This document shows positions 21,765 through 32,189 of a stretch of DNA of 64,000 bases, one piece after another. Source of the DNA: Macrostomum hystrix (Eukaryota > Platyhelminthes > Macrostomidae). Position numbers and translations under genes: made by a program. The DNA lies in NCBI GenBank assembly GCA_950097015.1, contig CATNEN010000039.1, positions 14,912,501-14,976,500 of the forward strand. Reading direction: 5' to 3'. Numbering within the stretch: position 1 is the first letter of the stretch; each line of letters starts with the position of its first letter. The notes under the pieces are model-generated. The model was not told the DNA's origin, searched no databases, and saw nothing but the letters and a program-made list of their open reading frames with translations.

Positions 21765-21862
21765 ATGGCAAAACCAGCGTTTGAATCATTCTAAGCCAGA
21801 GTTTGAATCATGGCTAAACCAGAGTTTGAATCATGGCTAAACTAGAGTTTGAATCATAGCAA
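21765..21862. repeat. 23-bp array (family B), copy 2
   Basis: Four units of GAGTTTGAATCATGGCTAAA plus CCA follow array A directly, without the S spacer seen in copy 1. 21863-22020 is unique. Confidence 0.9.
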
Positions 21863-22027
21863 AATTTTTATTCTGTCATTGAATCGAATTCTCTCCCTTT
21901 TGATTTTGTTCTCTCCCTTATAACATCAAAATGATATTCACTGTATTCATTCAATTGTTCTTGTTCTTGTTGTTCTTCCCAATTTTCTACAAAAGCAGCT
22001 AATTTACATATTCAGCTGGCGAAAATT

Positions 22028-22737
22028 GTCAATTGAGAATCATTATCAATAGGGAGTAATCATCAAATGAGGGATCATTGTCAACTGGGGGATCATTGTC
22101 AACTGGGGGATAGTTGTCAGGTGGTTGATCATCATCAACTGGCGGATGATTGTAACTGGGGGAACATTGTCAATTAAGGATCTTCATCAATGGGGATAAT
22201 TATCAAATTGGGGATCATGGTCGACTGGGAATCATTTTCAAATGGGTGATCATCATCAACTGGTGGATTATTGTCAACTGGGGATCATGGTCAACTGGGG
22301 ATTATCATCAACTGGGGGATCATGGTCAACTGGGGGATCATTGTCAACTGGGGGATAATTGTCAACTGGGGGATCATTGTCAACTGGGGAATCATCATCA
22401 ACTCGGGGATCATTGTCAACTGGGCGATCATTGTCATCTAGGGGATCATTTTCAACTGGGGGATCATTGTCAACTGGGGATCATGGTCAACTGGGGATTA
22501 TCATCAACTGGGGGATCATGGTCAACTGGGGGATCATTGTCAACTGGGGGATAATTGTCAACTGGGGGATCATTGTCAACTGGGGGATCATTGTCAACTG
22601 GGGAATCATCATCAACTCGGGGATCATTGTCAACTGGGCGATCATTGTCATCTAGGGGATCATTTTCAACTGGGGGATCATTGTCAACTGGCGGATCATT
22701 GTCAACTGGGGGATCATTGTCATCTGGGGGATCAATG
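22028..22737. repeat. 18-bp array (family C) with higher-order repeat, copy 2
   Basis: About 38 units of GATCATTGTCAACTGGGG. From about 22280 a roughly 196-bp block of distinct variants (CATGGTC, TTATCATC, ACTCGGGGA, GGGCGATC, CATCTAGGGGA) is repeated in tandem starting again at about 22476. The array therefore has a higher-order structure. Confidence 0.95.
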
Positions 22738-22816
22738 TAGCTTTAAAAAGCTGTAAATTTAGCTGCTTAAAAGTATATACTAGACGAATTATAATTATTT
22801 CTGCTCCCCGAAGTAC
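22738..22816. repeat. Block tail T, copy 2
   Basis: Begins GTAGCTTTAAAAAGCTG, then AGCTGCTTAAAAGTATATAC, and ends ATTTCTGCTCCCCGAAG. Confidence 0.75.
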
Positions 22817-22888
22817 AAAGCCAGAACTTTGAGAATTCATTTTATAAGGCTGATTTTTACACCCACTAACCAACAGTCGGAATAGCCA

Positions 22889-23462
22889 ATGTGTAGGCAC
22901 TAGGAATAGGGTTCGGCTAGGCTAGGGTTCGATTCTGCACTGCGTCAAATCATCATCATTTAGACTAATTTTCAGCCAGTAGTGATTGAAAATTATTTTA
23001 ATCTATTTTTTTCATTTCGTAAATAAAATATCATAAATCAGAGCAAATCAGAGTTTAAACCATTGCAAAAATAGAGTTTGAATCATGGTTAAACCAGAGT
23101 CTGAATCATGGCAAAACCAGAGTTTGTATCAAATTGTTAAACCAGGATTTGAATCATGGCTACACAAGAGTGTGAATCATGGCTAACCCAAAGTTTGAAT
23201 CATGGCCAAACCAGGGTGTGAATCACGGTAACATTTTTCTTTTGTCATTGAAAGAAACGGGGGTCAAATGAGGGATCATTGTCAACTGGGTGATCATCAT
23301 CAACTGGGGGATCATTGTCAACTGGGGGAACATTGTCAACTGGGGATCATCATCAACTGGGGGATCATTGTCAACTGGGGGGATCATTCTAAATCATTGT
23401 AGCTTAAAAAATACAGCTGCTAAAAAGTATACACTGAACGAATTGAAATCATTTCTGCTCGT
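22889..23462. repeat. Third partial satellite block (S, B, C, T)
   Basis: Spacer S is at 22889-22991. A degenerate B array follows at 23045-23235 (GAGTTTGAATCATGGCTAAA variants), then a C array at 23270-23398 (about seven units), then tail T at 23398-23462. The order is the same as in the 14.7-16.15 kb copy. 23463-24150 holds AT-rich sequence with no gene. Confidence 0.8.
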
Positions 23463-24157
23463 ATTTTTATTGAGCTTAATTCCATTGCCAAGGGGATTAA
23501 ATATTCGAAAAACATGATTTTTTAAAGGTCAAACCATCTTGGCCTATTGAGAATTTTACTCACTGCCACTGAATTAGAATTGCATCGTCAAATTGCGCAA
23601 CAACCCCTAGCTGATTGAATTTGAAGCCTGCACTCTGGAGACAAATTGGAAATAAATGTACATGGCTTGAAGGGGGGGCAAAACTTGCTAGTCACTATCT
23701 AAATCTGAAATATTTTCAAGCTTCAATCTGTAGCTATAATATTCGGTTTTGTTACGTTATTTATTTGTATCCTACTACCTTATATATATAATTATTGTAC
23801 AATATATATTGTATTCTACAAGTATAAGTTTTTGTAATATATTCAATTGTTACCAATTTTACACTGTAAGTGTAAGCTTATAATTTTTTTAAATACTAAC
23901 TGGTGTATATTATTTGAATAACATTTTGTTATTCAAACTGTCTTTACTTTTTGAAGGCGCGAATGGTTAAGCAGATGTGTTTAAGTATTGAATGAGATTA
24001 TTAGCAGTTTAATGCAATAATGCAGTTTTGTGATCGATAGTTGCTGAATTTTTACCAAAGCAAAGCTCTTGAAATGCACCATTTGCTTTTTTGTCGATTA
24101 ATTGCTTTTTGTTGGTGATTAATAGTGCAATTCGCAGCCATGGCTGCTGAATTAGGC

Positions 24158-24752
24158 TATGGTGGAGTTCCGTTCGTTATAGTATTTTGCAATTTGAAAT
24201 GACTGCGGACAGGTTAAACAAGTTTTACGACCAACGCAGCAACATTTAAACAACACGAGGACACTCAGAAAAGTTCATCAGAGGTTCATCACTTCCTTAT
24301 CTGTTCATCAAGTTGGATAATAGTGGGACACCCAATACATGAAGTTGCCGAATGCATTGACTGGGTATAGACGGCGCCACATGTACTCCAGTGTGTCCAC
24401 AGTCATGGCGTGCATGTCCCGCAGTGTCCAATCGATGTTGCATAGTTCCACAGCAGCCATAATCTCTCCTGGGAGAATAATCGTCGATGGTGCAGCAGAT
24501 GGCGACCCGCCATCTCCAGTAGCAGCTTGGGTTGATTTGTACTTTTGATTTGTGCTGAGGCAACTTGAGCAACTTGAGCAACTTGAGCAACTTAAGCAAC
24601 TTGAGCCGATAAGGTCTTGACTTGAGCCAACAGTCAATTTTAGACCATAGACATACATATGCCACGTCATGCCAAATCGTCCGTTGCATTACCGGGCTTT
24701 TGGCACCATTTTGAAATTGTAAAATAATATAACGAATGGAACTCCACTCGCG
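24158..24752. mobile_element. Short inverted-repeat DNA element
   Basis: 24158-24201 (GTGGAGTTCCGTTCGTTATA onward) is the inverted match of 24708-24752 (TATAACGAATGGAACTCCAC), with about 40-bp arms and a few mismatches. Inside is a minus-strand open frame, 24308-24670, ending with a peptide that includes LPGEIMAAVELCNIDWTLRD and VNAFGNFMYWVSHYYPT. I do not recognise it. It could be a non-autonomous DNA transposon carrying a captured or second ORF. A 9-bp repeat (CAACTTGAG, five to six copies) lies at 24558-24606. No target-site duplication was identified. Confidence 0.5.
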
Positions 24753-24969
24753 TTTCACTAGCGACTCGCTATAAACCCACTTTTTTAAAACTCGTTCGCC
24801 ACAAATGGTAAACAACTTTTCTACTAGATCTTGGTGTAACTCCTATTCGCCACTAATTGTTTCAAGCAGCTTTGTTACTTATAACTTGGTCTGGTCGTTC
24901 AAAAAACCAACTTCGGCTTATGACGGGTTTATGAGCGGTTTATAAGGTTTATAAGGTTTATAAGCGGTT

Positions 24970-26996
24970 TATGCGGCCAGTCCGCAGCGTTCGTGCACCT
25001 GTGCGTGATCAGGTACCTCTGGCTACGGCTCTGAGGGAAAGGTGTCACCCTTTGACCTTAACAGGGTATGCGGCCAGTCCGCAGCTTTCGTGCACCTGTG
25101 CGTGATCAGGTACCTCTGGCTACGGCTCTGAGGGACAGGTGTCACCCTTCGACCTCAACAGGGTACGCAGCCAGTCTGCGGGCCTGGCACTGCTCTAGGT
25201 GTCCTCTTATGCCTAAGGTCTCACCGCGCTGAGGGGCTGAAAGGTCCGGGGAGTCTATCCGGCCATTAGCGGTTTTTATTTTTACTTTTCTTTCTTTTTC
25301 TTTCCAGCGACCTATGGAGTCCCACTATAGCTCCAGCACGTCCCAGGACCCTGCTGAAACGCTGACCCCGGCCGGCGACGCAGATCCTCAGGACCAGCGC
25401 CAGGGCGACACCGGTTCCACCGGCGCCCAAAATCCATCCTGCTCCTCCGCCACTCAGGAAAACACCAGAGCGGCTGGATCAAAGAGCAAACGCTCCCCTG
25501 CCTGCAAAAGCTCCTACTCCAAGCCTGGTATTCTGTGGAAAAGGAACGCCCGGAATACTGACTGGACGGCCTTTGCGGAATCCGTGAAGCGCCAGACCAA
25601 CCAGTTAGAATCCGTTGTTCCTGCCACCTGTCAAGAAGTGGACGATCTGGCTGATCTACTCAGCATGACCATCTTGACAGCTCATGAAACCTCTTGCCCC
25701 CTTAAAGCCTACAAAGGCAAAAAATCCGCTCCCTGGTGGAACCCAGCGCTTGGAACCCTCCGGCGCAAGGCCAAATCCCGCCAGCGGATTGCGCGGAAAA
25801 GCAAGGACCCAGCTGACCTGACCGCCTACCAGAATGCGATTCGTGACTTTAAGCGTGACACCAGGAAAGCGAAGTCCGAAAAGTGGCGCCAATACTGCTG
25901 CGAGCTGGAGGGCGCCCGCCCAACTTCTCGCGTTGTAAAAGCGCTCACTCTCGACAAAATGTCGAAGCTCTCAGTGATCAAAAGACCGGACGGCCGGCTT
26001 GCTGAGAATCCTGGCGAATCGCTGGACATCATGCTCGCCAGCGCTTTCCCCCGGACTGCGCCGCTTCAGGACCCGCCGGACCACACTCCGGGTGGACACA
26101 TCCTTGCGACCACCATTATCACTAGAGAACGGAGAGCTCGCGCTGCTAATTCCTTCTTACCTTTTAAGTCGCCTGGACCTGACAACATTTACCCCGCCTT
26201 CCTACATGAAGCGGTGAAAAATGACAGGTTCCTCGGCCTCCTTTGCAACCTGTTCAAGGCCTGTATCACCCTCGGGTACGTACCCAGGTCTTGGCAGGAA
26301 GCCACTATCGTCTTCATCCCCAAACCTGGGAAGGGAGACTACCACTCCGCCAAAGCCTTCCGCCCCATCAGCTTAACATCTTCCTTTCTTAAGCTGCTTG
26401 AAAGGCTTGTTATTTGGCGCCTCCTTCTCGTTGAGCTGAGGAACTCCCCGCTCTCCGCCAACCAGCACGCTTTTCGATCCGGACGTTCCATCCAAAGTGC
26501 TCTGCATACCATTGTCGACAAGCTCGAGCGCGCCGTGCTTGGCACCGGTTTCGCTCTCTCGCTTTTCCTCGACATTGATGGTGCCTTCGACAATGTGCTT
26601 TTCGGAGCCTTCAGGCGAGCCCTGGAACGCCGGGCTACGCACGAGCACCTCACCCGCTGGATCATGTATATGATCTCTCACCGAACTGCCACCTCGCACC
26701 TGCTTGGCCACTCCCGTTCTGTGAATGTCCAGAAGGGAGGCCCGCAGGGTGGCGTTCTCAGTCCGATCCTTTGGAACCTTGTCATGGACGAGCTGCTCTG
26801 CAGCCCTGACCCGGACCCGGTCCAAAAAATCGGCTATGCTGACGACGTCACCGCCACCGTGGCCGGACCGTCTCCCCCGGTCCTTAGAGACCTTCTGCAA
26901 GCTTTCATCCACCGTGCCGAGCGCTGGGCCCATAGCTGCGGTCTCAAACTCTCTGAGTCCAAGACCGTCGCCATTATGTTCACCAGCAAACGAAAC
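24970..26996 (+). mobile_element. LINE (jockey/CR1-like) with 5' tandem repeats, 3' truncated
   Basis: The 5' part holds two copies of a 97-bp unit starting GCGGCCAGTCCGCAG (24973 and 25070) and a partial third. Such tandem units are common in LINE 5' UTRs with promoter activity. The open frame starting at 25314 runs to the junction near 26997. It has a Ser/Pro-rich start and the linker (SAPWWNPALGTLRRKAKSR). The RT domain follows: FLPFKSPGPDNIYPAFL, WQEATIVFIPKPGK, AFRPISLTSSFLKLLERL, FLDIDGAFDNV, GGPQGGVLSP, and the catalytic GYADDVT (YADD at 26838-26849 approximately). The endonuclease domain is not seen. The C-terminal region after SESKTVAIMFTSKR is replaced by inverted gypsy sequence. 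No internal stop is present. Confidence 0.85.
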
Positions 26997-28994
26997 GTTG
27001 AACTCGGCCGGACGCCAACGTTGGAAGCGGCCGTTCCTGCCTAGGGAGGCCTAACAGCGGCCGATGGTCCGTCAGCAGGTTGAACTCTCGGCCAAACAGA
27101 TACTGGTGGAATTTTCTGACGCCAAAGACCAGCGCGAGTGCCTCCTTCTCCAGCTGACAGTAGTTCTTCTCAGCGGCACTGAGACTGCGCGAAGCGTACG
27201 CGATCGGTTTGTCCATGCCGTTCTGACTATGGAAGATGACAGCGCCCAGGCCGTACTGCGAGGCGTCGCACTCCAGGTAGAGGTCCTCTGCCGCATTGTA
27301 GTGCACCAGGACACTTGGATGCGTAAGTAGCTGCTTTGCTGCGGCGAACGCTTTGGCCTCACCGCGGTCCCACCGCCACTTCGAGTTTTTCTCCAGCAGC
27401 CGGTGTAGCGGTGCCAGCACGCTGGAGAGATTCGGCAGGAACTTCCCGTAATAGTTGATGAGGCCCAAGAAGCTCCTGAGCTGAGTCGTGTTCGTCGGTG
27501 CTGGTGCATCTAGCACGGCTTGGACTTTGTCGTCGAGTGGGTGCAGTCCCTCTGCGTCAATGCGGTGACCCAGGTACGTGACCTCGTCCTGGAAGAATCT
27601 GCACTTCTCGAGCTTGCAGGTCAGGCCGGATTCCTTGAAGACCCTCAGGACCTCTCTGAGATTGTGCAGATGGCTCGCGTCGTCCTCTCCTGTGATGATG
27701 ACATCATCGATGAAGGATGCTGTGTGCGGAATTCCACGCAGCAGGTTGTCCATCACTCGTTGGAAGACGCTTGGAGCAATCGACACCCCAAAAGGCAGCC
27801 GGGTGTAGCGCAGGAGTCCGACGGAAGTGTTGATTGTACAGACCTCTTGGGCTTCCTCGTCTAGCGGAAGCTGCATAAATGCGTTGGTCAGGTCCAGCTT
27901 AGAGAACTTTTGCCCGCCAGTCAGCCGGGCGAACAGTTCGTCGATGTTTGGCAGGGGGTACGCCTCCGACCTAATCGCTGTGTTGACTTCCTGCTTGAAA
28001 TCTGCACAGACGCGGACGCTGCCGTCCGATTTCATCACTGGCACGATCGGTGACGCCCAGTCGGAGTTCTTGACCGGCATCAGCACTCCTTGGTCGATTT
28101 CCTTCTGCAGCTGCTCTTCGACTTTTTCACGCAGCGCAAAAGGAACAGGTCGCGCCTTGAAGAACTTCGGTCTGGTGGTCTCCTTGATAGACACTGGCTA
28201 GCCGTTGAACTCTCCCAGGCCTTGGAAGACATCTGAGAACTCCTTGATGAGCTTCTCAGCAGAGTCACCGATACGCTTGACCGACTGGCAGTCCAGGCGC
28301 AGCTGAGCCAGCCAATCCCGATCGAGGAGGCTCGGACCGTCGCCGGCGCAAGCTGGTGGTGCGACCGCCCAGCCCAGCGGCTGACCCGGGTGGCGATGCG
28401 GTGGTCCGCTGGCCGGAACCGGACCAGCACGTGCAGCCGGCCCAGGCTCTCCGACGCTCTGCGAGAGAACGCCGGCCTCCTGACTTTTACATGGCCGGCT
28501 TTGCTTGACTGAACTGCTTCTAGGGGGAAAGTAGTGTAAGCAGCTTAGAGTTCGCGGCCCGCAGTGTACACGCTGTGTGTGTTTGCGTGGCGTGATTGGG
28601 AGGTGGGTACGCCCACCCCAGTGTTGCTGCCGACGACTTTCGGCTCCCAGCTGTCTGCTGTCTTCCTCTGGTCGCTGCCGCTCCATGCCGCACAGCGTCG
28701 CTTTCCGTCGATGGCGTCGGTGCTGCCGAGTTCGCTGATCCCAGCGACCGGCAGTTGATGGCTGCCGATTTGCCCGCCCGAGCGATCTCCTTTGCTGTGT
28801 CGAGGTTGAGGGTCGGCTCCATCAGCAGCCGGCGTTGGATTTTCTGATCCGCGATGCCGCACACCAGTCCGACAAGCTGCTGCCAAAGTTGCAGAACTCG
28901 GCCAGCTTCCGCAGCTCTGCCAGAAACTCTGCCACAGTCTCTCCAGCACGCTGGGCTCGGTTGTTAAAGTGGAACCTTTGGACGATCTCACTTG
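26997..28994 (-). pseudogene. Ty3/gypsy pol and late gag, broken
   Basis: On the minus strand the open frame 28194-26997 encodes gypsy reverse transcriptase and RNase H. It reads KPVPFALREKVEEQL-like linker, VPVMKSDGSVRVCADF, KLDLTNAFMQLPL, catalytic FIDDVI, YLGHRIDAEGLHP, LRSFLGLINYYGKFLP, then RNase H (LYLECDASQYGLGAVI, YASRSLSAAEKNYCQLEKEALA, LLTDHRPLLGL). The integrase is missing because the element ends at the LINE junction. Upstream in the same frame is the protease-RT linker (28686-28198), separated only by an in-frame TAG at 28198-28200. The gag C-terminal part (28864-28520) is in another frame. The zinc knuckle and most of the protease are not visible, so a deletion is likely there. 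It is a dead copy. Confidence 0.85.
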
Positions 28995-29241
28995 GTCTCG
29001 GGTTGAAATGACCGCTCAGCAGCGAACAGATGTCGTCGTACGATTTACCAGCAACTTTGGCTGGAGAGCCCAGGCTTCTAGCCAATTGAAACGTCTTCCT
29101 TCCACAGACACTCAGCAGGGTTGCTCTCTTCTTGCCCTCGTCAGTGATGTCCTGGGCGAGAAAATGCTGCTCCAGGCGCTCCTGGTATTCATCCCAGGTT
29201 TCGACGGAGTCTTCAAATTCTCCGATTCCGTGGGCCGGCAT
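28866..29241 (-). pseudogene. Ty3/gypsy gag, N-terminal part
   Basis: The frame starts at ATG 29241 (MPAHGIGEFED). It contains a gypsy Gag core (WDEYQERLEQHFLAQDI, KKRATLLSVCGRKTFQL, HFNPRPSEIVQRFHFNNR, GETVAEFLAELRKLAEFC). A frameshift near 28866 moves the following LVCGIADQKIQRRLL segment to another frame. It belongs to the same element as the pol at 26997-28686. Confidence 0.8.
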
Positions 29242-29254
29242 GGCTGGGCCCAAG

Positions 29255-29480
29255 TCTCGTCGCCACTGAAATAACTCTAGAATGGTGGTATTTATAAACG
29301 AAACGAAACAGTCAGAGCTCCACGCTCCTGCGTACGGCGATATATATTTTATTCAACGGCACGTTGGGTGTAAGGATTAGGGGGTGATAAAATAGAGCGA
29401 ACAATGATTTGAAAGTCAGCCAGTTAACCAAACAGCTGCCATGCAGCGCGGTGTACTCAGCGTACACGCGCTGGCTGCAA
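29255..29480 (-). mobile_element. Probable LTR and leader of the gypsy element
   Basis: On the minus strand, directly before the gag ATG, is the leader TTTCAGTGGCGACGAGACTT. TGGCGACGAG is the usual first leader motif after a gypsy LTR. Upstream is a TATA-like run (AATAAAATATATATCG) at about 29345. The outer LTR limit cannot be fixed because the second LTR is absent. Confidence 0.5.
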
Positions 29481-29487
29481 GTCACTA

Positions 29488-29750
29488 CATAACAACTACC
29501 AGATCCACTACCACATCCACTGCCACATCCACTACCAGATCCACTACCAGATCCACTACCACATCCACTGCCACATCCACTACCAGATCCACTACCAGAT
29601 CCACTACCAGATCCACTACCAGATCCACTGCAACATCCACTACCAGATCCACTACCAGATCCACTGCCACATCCACTACCAGATCCACTGCCACATCAAC
29701 TACCAGATCCACTGCCACATCAACTACCAGATCCACTGCCATATCTAGCA
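29488..29750. repeat. 12-bp minisatellite
   Basis: About 22 units of CCACTACCAGAT, CCACTACCACAT and CCACTGCCACAT, with an 18-to-36-bp higher-order pattern. It is followed at 29786 by a short AAT microsatellite. Confidence 0.95.
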
Positions 29751-32188
29751 TTTAGCTACTATCAATCATGTTCATGATTGGGCAATAATAATAATAATAT
29801 TAAACTAGGTAATTTAAATTTAGCCAGTAGCTTAGTCAAGTAAAAGTAGAAACTCTAATAGTGAAGTCAATTAACTTAGAGCAGTGAGAAAGGAAAAAAT
29901 GCGAGCTTTTTAAAGTTTTTTTAATTTTTAGTCTCGCTAAATTTCCACTAGAGTATTTTTATGAAGTGAACTAAAAGTGAAAATTATAATAAAAAATTAT
30001 CGCTTTTCAAAGTTCAAAGTTTTCATAAACAAATCGCACTAGAACGGTTACAACACTTATATTTTTACACACTTGAATGCGCCAAAAGAACACAACATAA
30101 TTTTTGACGTCTAAAAATTTTAAAATTTAATTAATACTTATTAGATAGAAAAGCATGCAGGAGAGGTATGCAAGGTTAAAACTAGAAGCATGTGGGTTTG
30201 TTGCGTAAGGTGTACTGGCCCAAACCTTTTAATTAAACAAGTAGAATCGGCAAAGCTTTTGCAAAATCATAATTGAATCACGAGCGAATTATGCGTATTT
30301 ATTGCCTTTTTAGCATTTCCTAATAGAACCACTTTGTCCAGCACTTTAATGAGAAGTATTTAGACAAAAAATGCAAATCAAGGACAGCTAAAAAGTTGAC
30401 TTTCCTAGGCCCTAGCTTATATAGATTCTAGACCTAAATTGTCCCAGAGTTTATGTCTGAAGTATCACAGTACTACTGCATTTTAAGCTTTATTTCATGA
30501 GTATAAGTAATAGGAAGCTAGCCTTAGCTTTTTATTTTATTTCTTTATTGTATACATGTAGCAAAGTTGTTTATGTAATTGGATTTGAGACAACATTTCT
30601 TAATGACTTAATCTTTGGAAATCAGGGTAAGTAGGGGCCTAATTAACTAGGGCCTAACATATATATTATATTAGTGTTTGCTAGCTATAAAAAATCACAC
30701 TAAAATGGTGTAATTTGGCCTAGCTCTTCTGATTTTAAAGTTCAATAACTTAGAAATAACTAGGCCTTGTTTTTAGACTCTGCAATAGCCAGTTCATTGT
30801 AACCATTATCTATGTTTAAGCTAGCTAGTACTTGTATAATCTAGCTAGCTTGGCAACATAATTTTGAAGGTGGAATCAGACTAGGCTCTAGCCTATGCCT
30901 TGGTTTAGCTAGCTTTTGTTGACTAGGTTCTGGTCTCTTTGTCTCATACATCATACGTCTCCGTGGATACGCGAATTCAAATCCATTTGAAAAATAATAT
31001 CGCGAACGAAACCTCAACATTGCCTAGATTTCTAGTATATTAATAGATTATCAGCAGATTTTTTAGTTCTTTGAATAATTCAAATGGATTTGTACTTTTT
31101 GATTTGTGTGAAAGGAAAGTTAAACTCACTGTTCAAATATAGCACACTAGTTATGAGAATAACAGACTGATATCTTACATGTACTTTTATTATACATGCA
31201 CAACCTCCCAAATCTTAGCCGGCCGTGCGACTTAGTTTTTGCTCTATTTACAACTTAGTTCGTTTCATTGCTCTTTTTATGACTTAGTTTGCTCTTATTT
31301 GCTCACTTTTTTTCTTCCTTTTTTCCTCTTCATCACACCTTCTTTTTTTGTCCCTTGGTCCCCCCTTTGACTTTTTTCCACTTGGTTGATTGGTTTTTGC
31401 GACTTACTTTGCTTGGCCCTCGTTTGACCTGGCTGGGTGTTGCACATGTATATACTTTTATGCTTTTATGATGGGCCTAGCATACTTTTTGTAGAGAAAA
31501 GTGTGAGATTAAAGCTATATTGTTATAGGGCTTATGGCTCTACTTTTCTCTTTCTTGGTAGCATATTCTTCTGGCCTCTTTTGTTCCTTATTTCTCTCTC
31601 TAACTCCTTGTATTCTCCCTAACCTTTTCTTGGTGACCCTGAAAAGGGCCATTTAACTCAATAACTCTTACATTGTGAGCTTCCCTTAAGGTAGCGCTTT
31701 TGCACTGGCACAAGTGGTTTATTTTTCTAAGGCACTGGTCTCTTATTCTCCAGGATTAGAGGGTCACAGCCTCAATCTCTGTCTTATCTCTACAATGGAC
31801 AATATCCCTAATGGAAAAAACTAATTAAAAACTAATTAAAAACTAATTAAAAAAATTAAAAAAACTAATTAAAAAAAGCTGCAGACATTCCTGCTAGGGG
31901 CACAGTTGGTTTCAAGAAAAATAGTGCAAATTCACAATGGCTATATATATTCAGTCTGACTCAACGTGGTGATTGATTTCCTGATAATCTGTCAAAAGAC
32001 CTTTTTGATCTCCATAGTGTATTTCTATAATTAGAACAGCTAAGGTTGTCTTTTCGCACTCGGACACTGTGGAGGCATGTAGTTGGGTTTGCGAATAAAT
32101 GTGTTCCCCTCCATAAAAAAAATTCTGTAACTGTGCCTGGCTAGAGTCGCACATACATGTACATGTAAGTTTATTTTAATATTTTTTG
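29751..32188. other. No gene seen; AT-rich with dispersed CTAGC-rich sequence
   Basis: No open frame has domain-like character. 30400-30940 is rich in CTAGC and TAGGCC. 31820-31880 is a simple repeat of AACTAATTAAAA. If GLG1 has its first exon left of the P-type transposon it could lie here, but I could not recognise one. Confidence 0.5.
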
Positions 32189-32189
32189 T

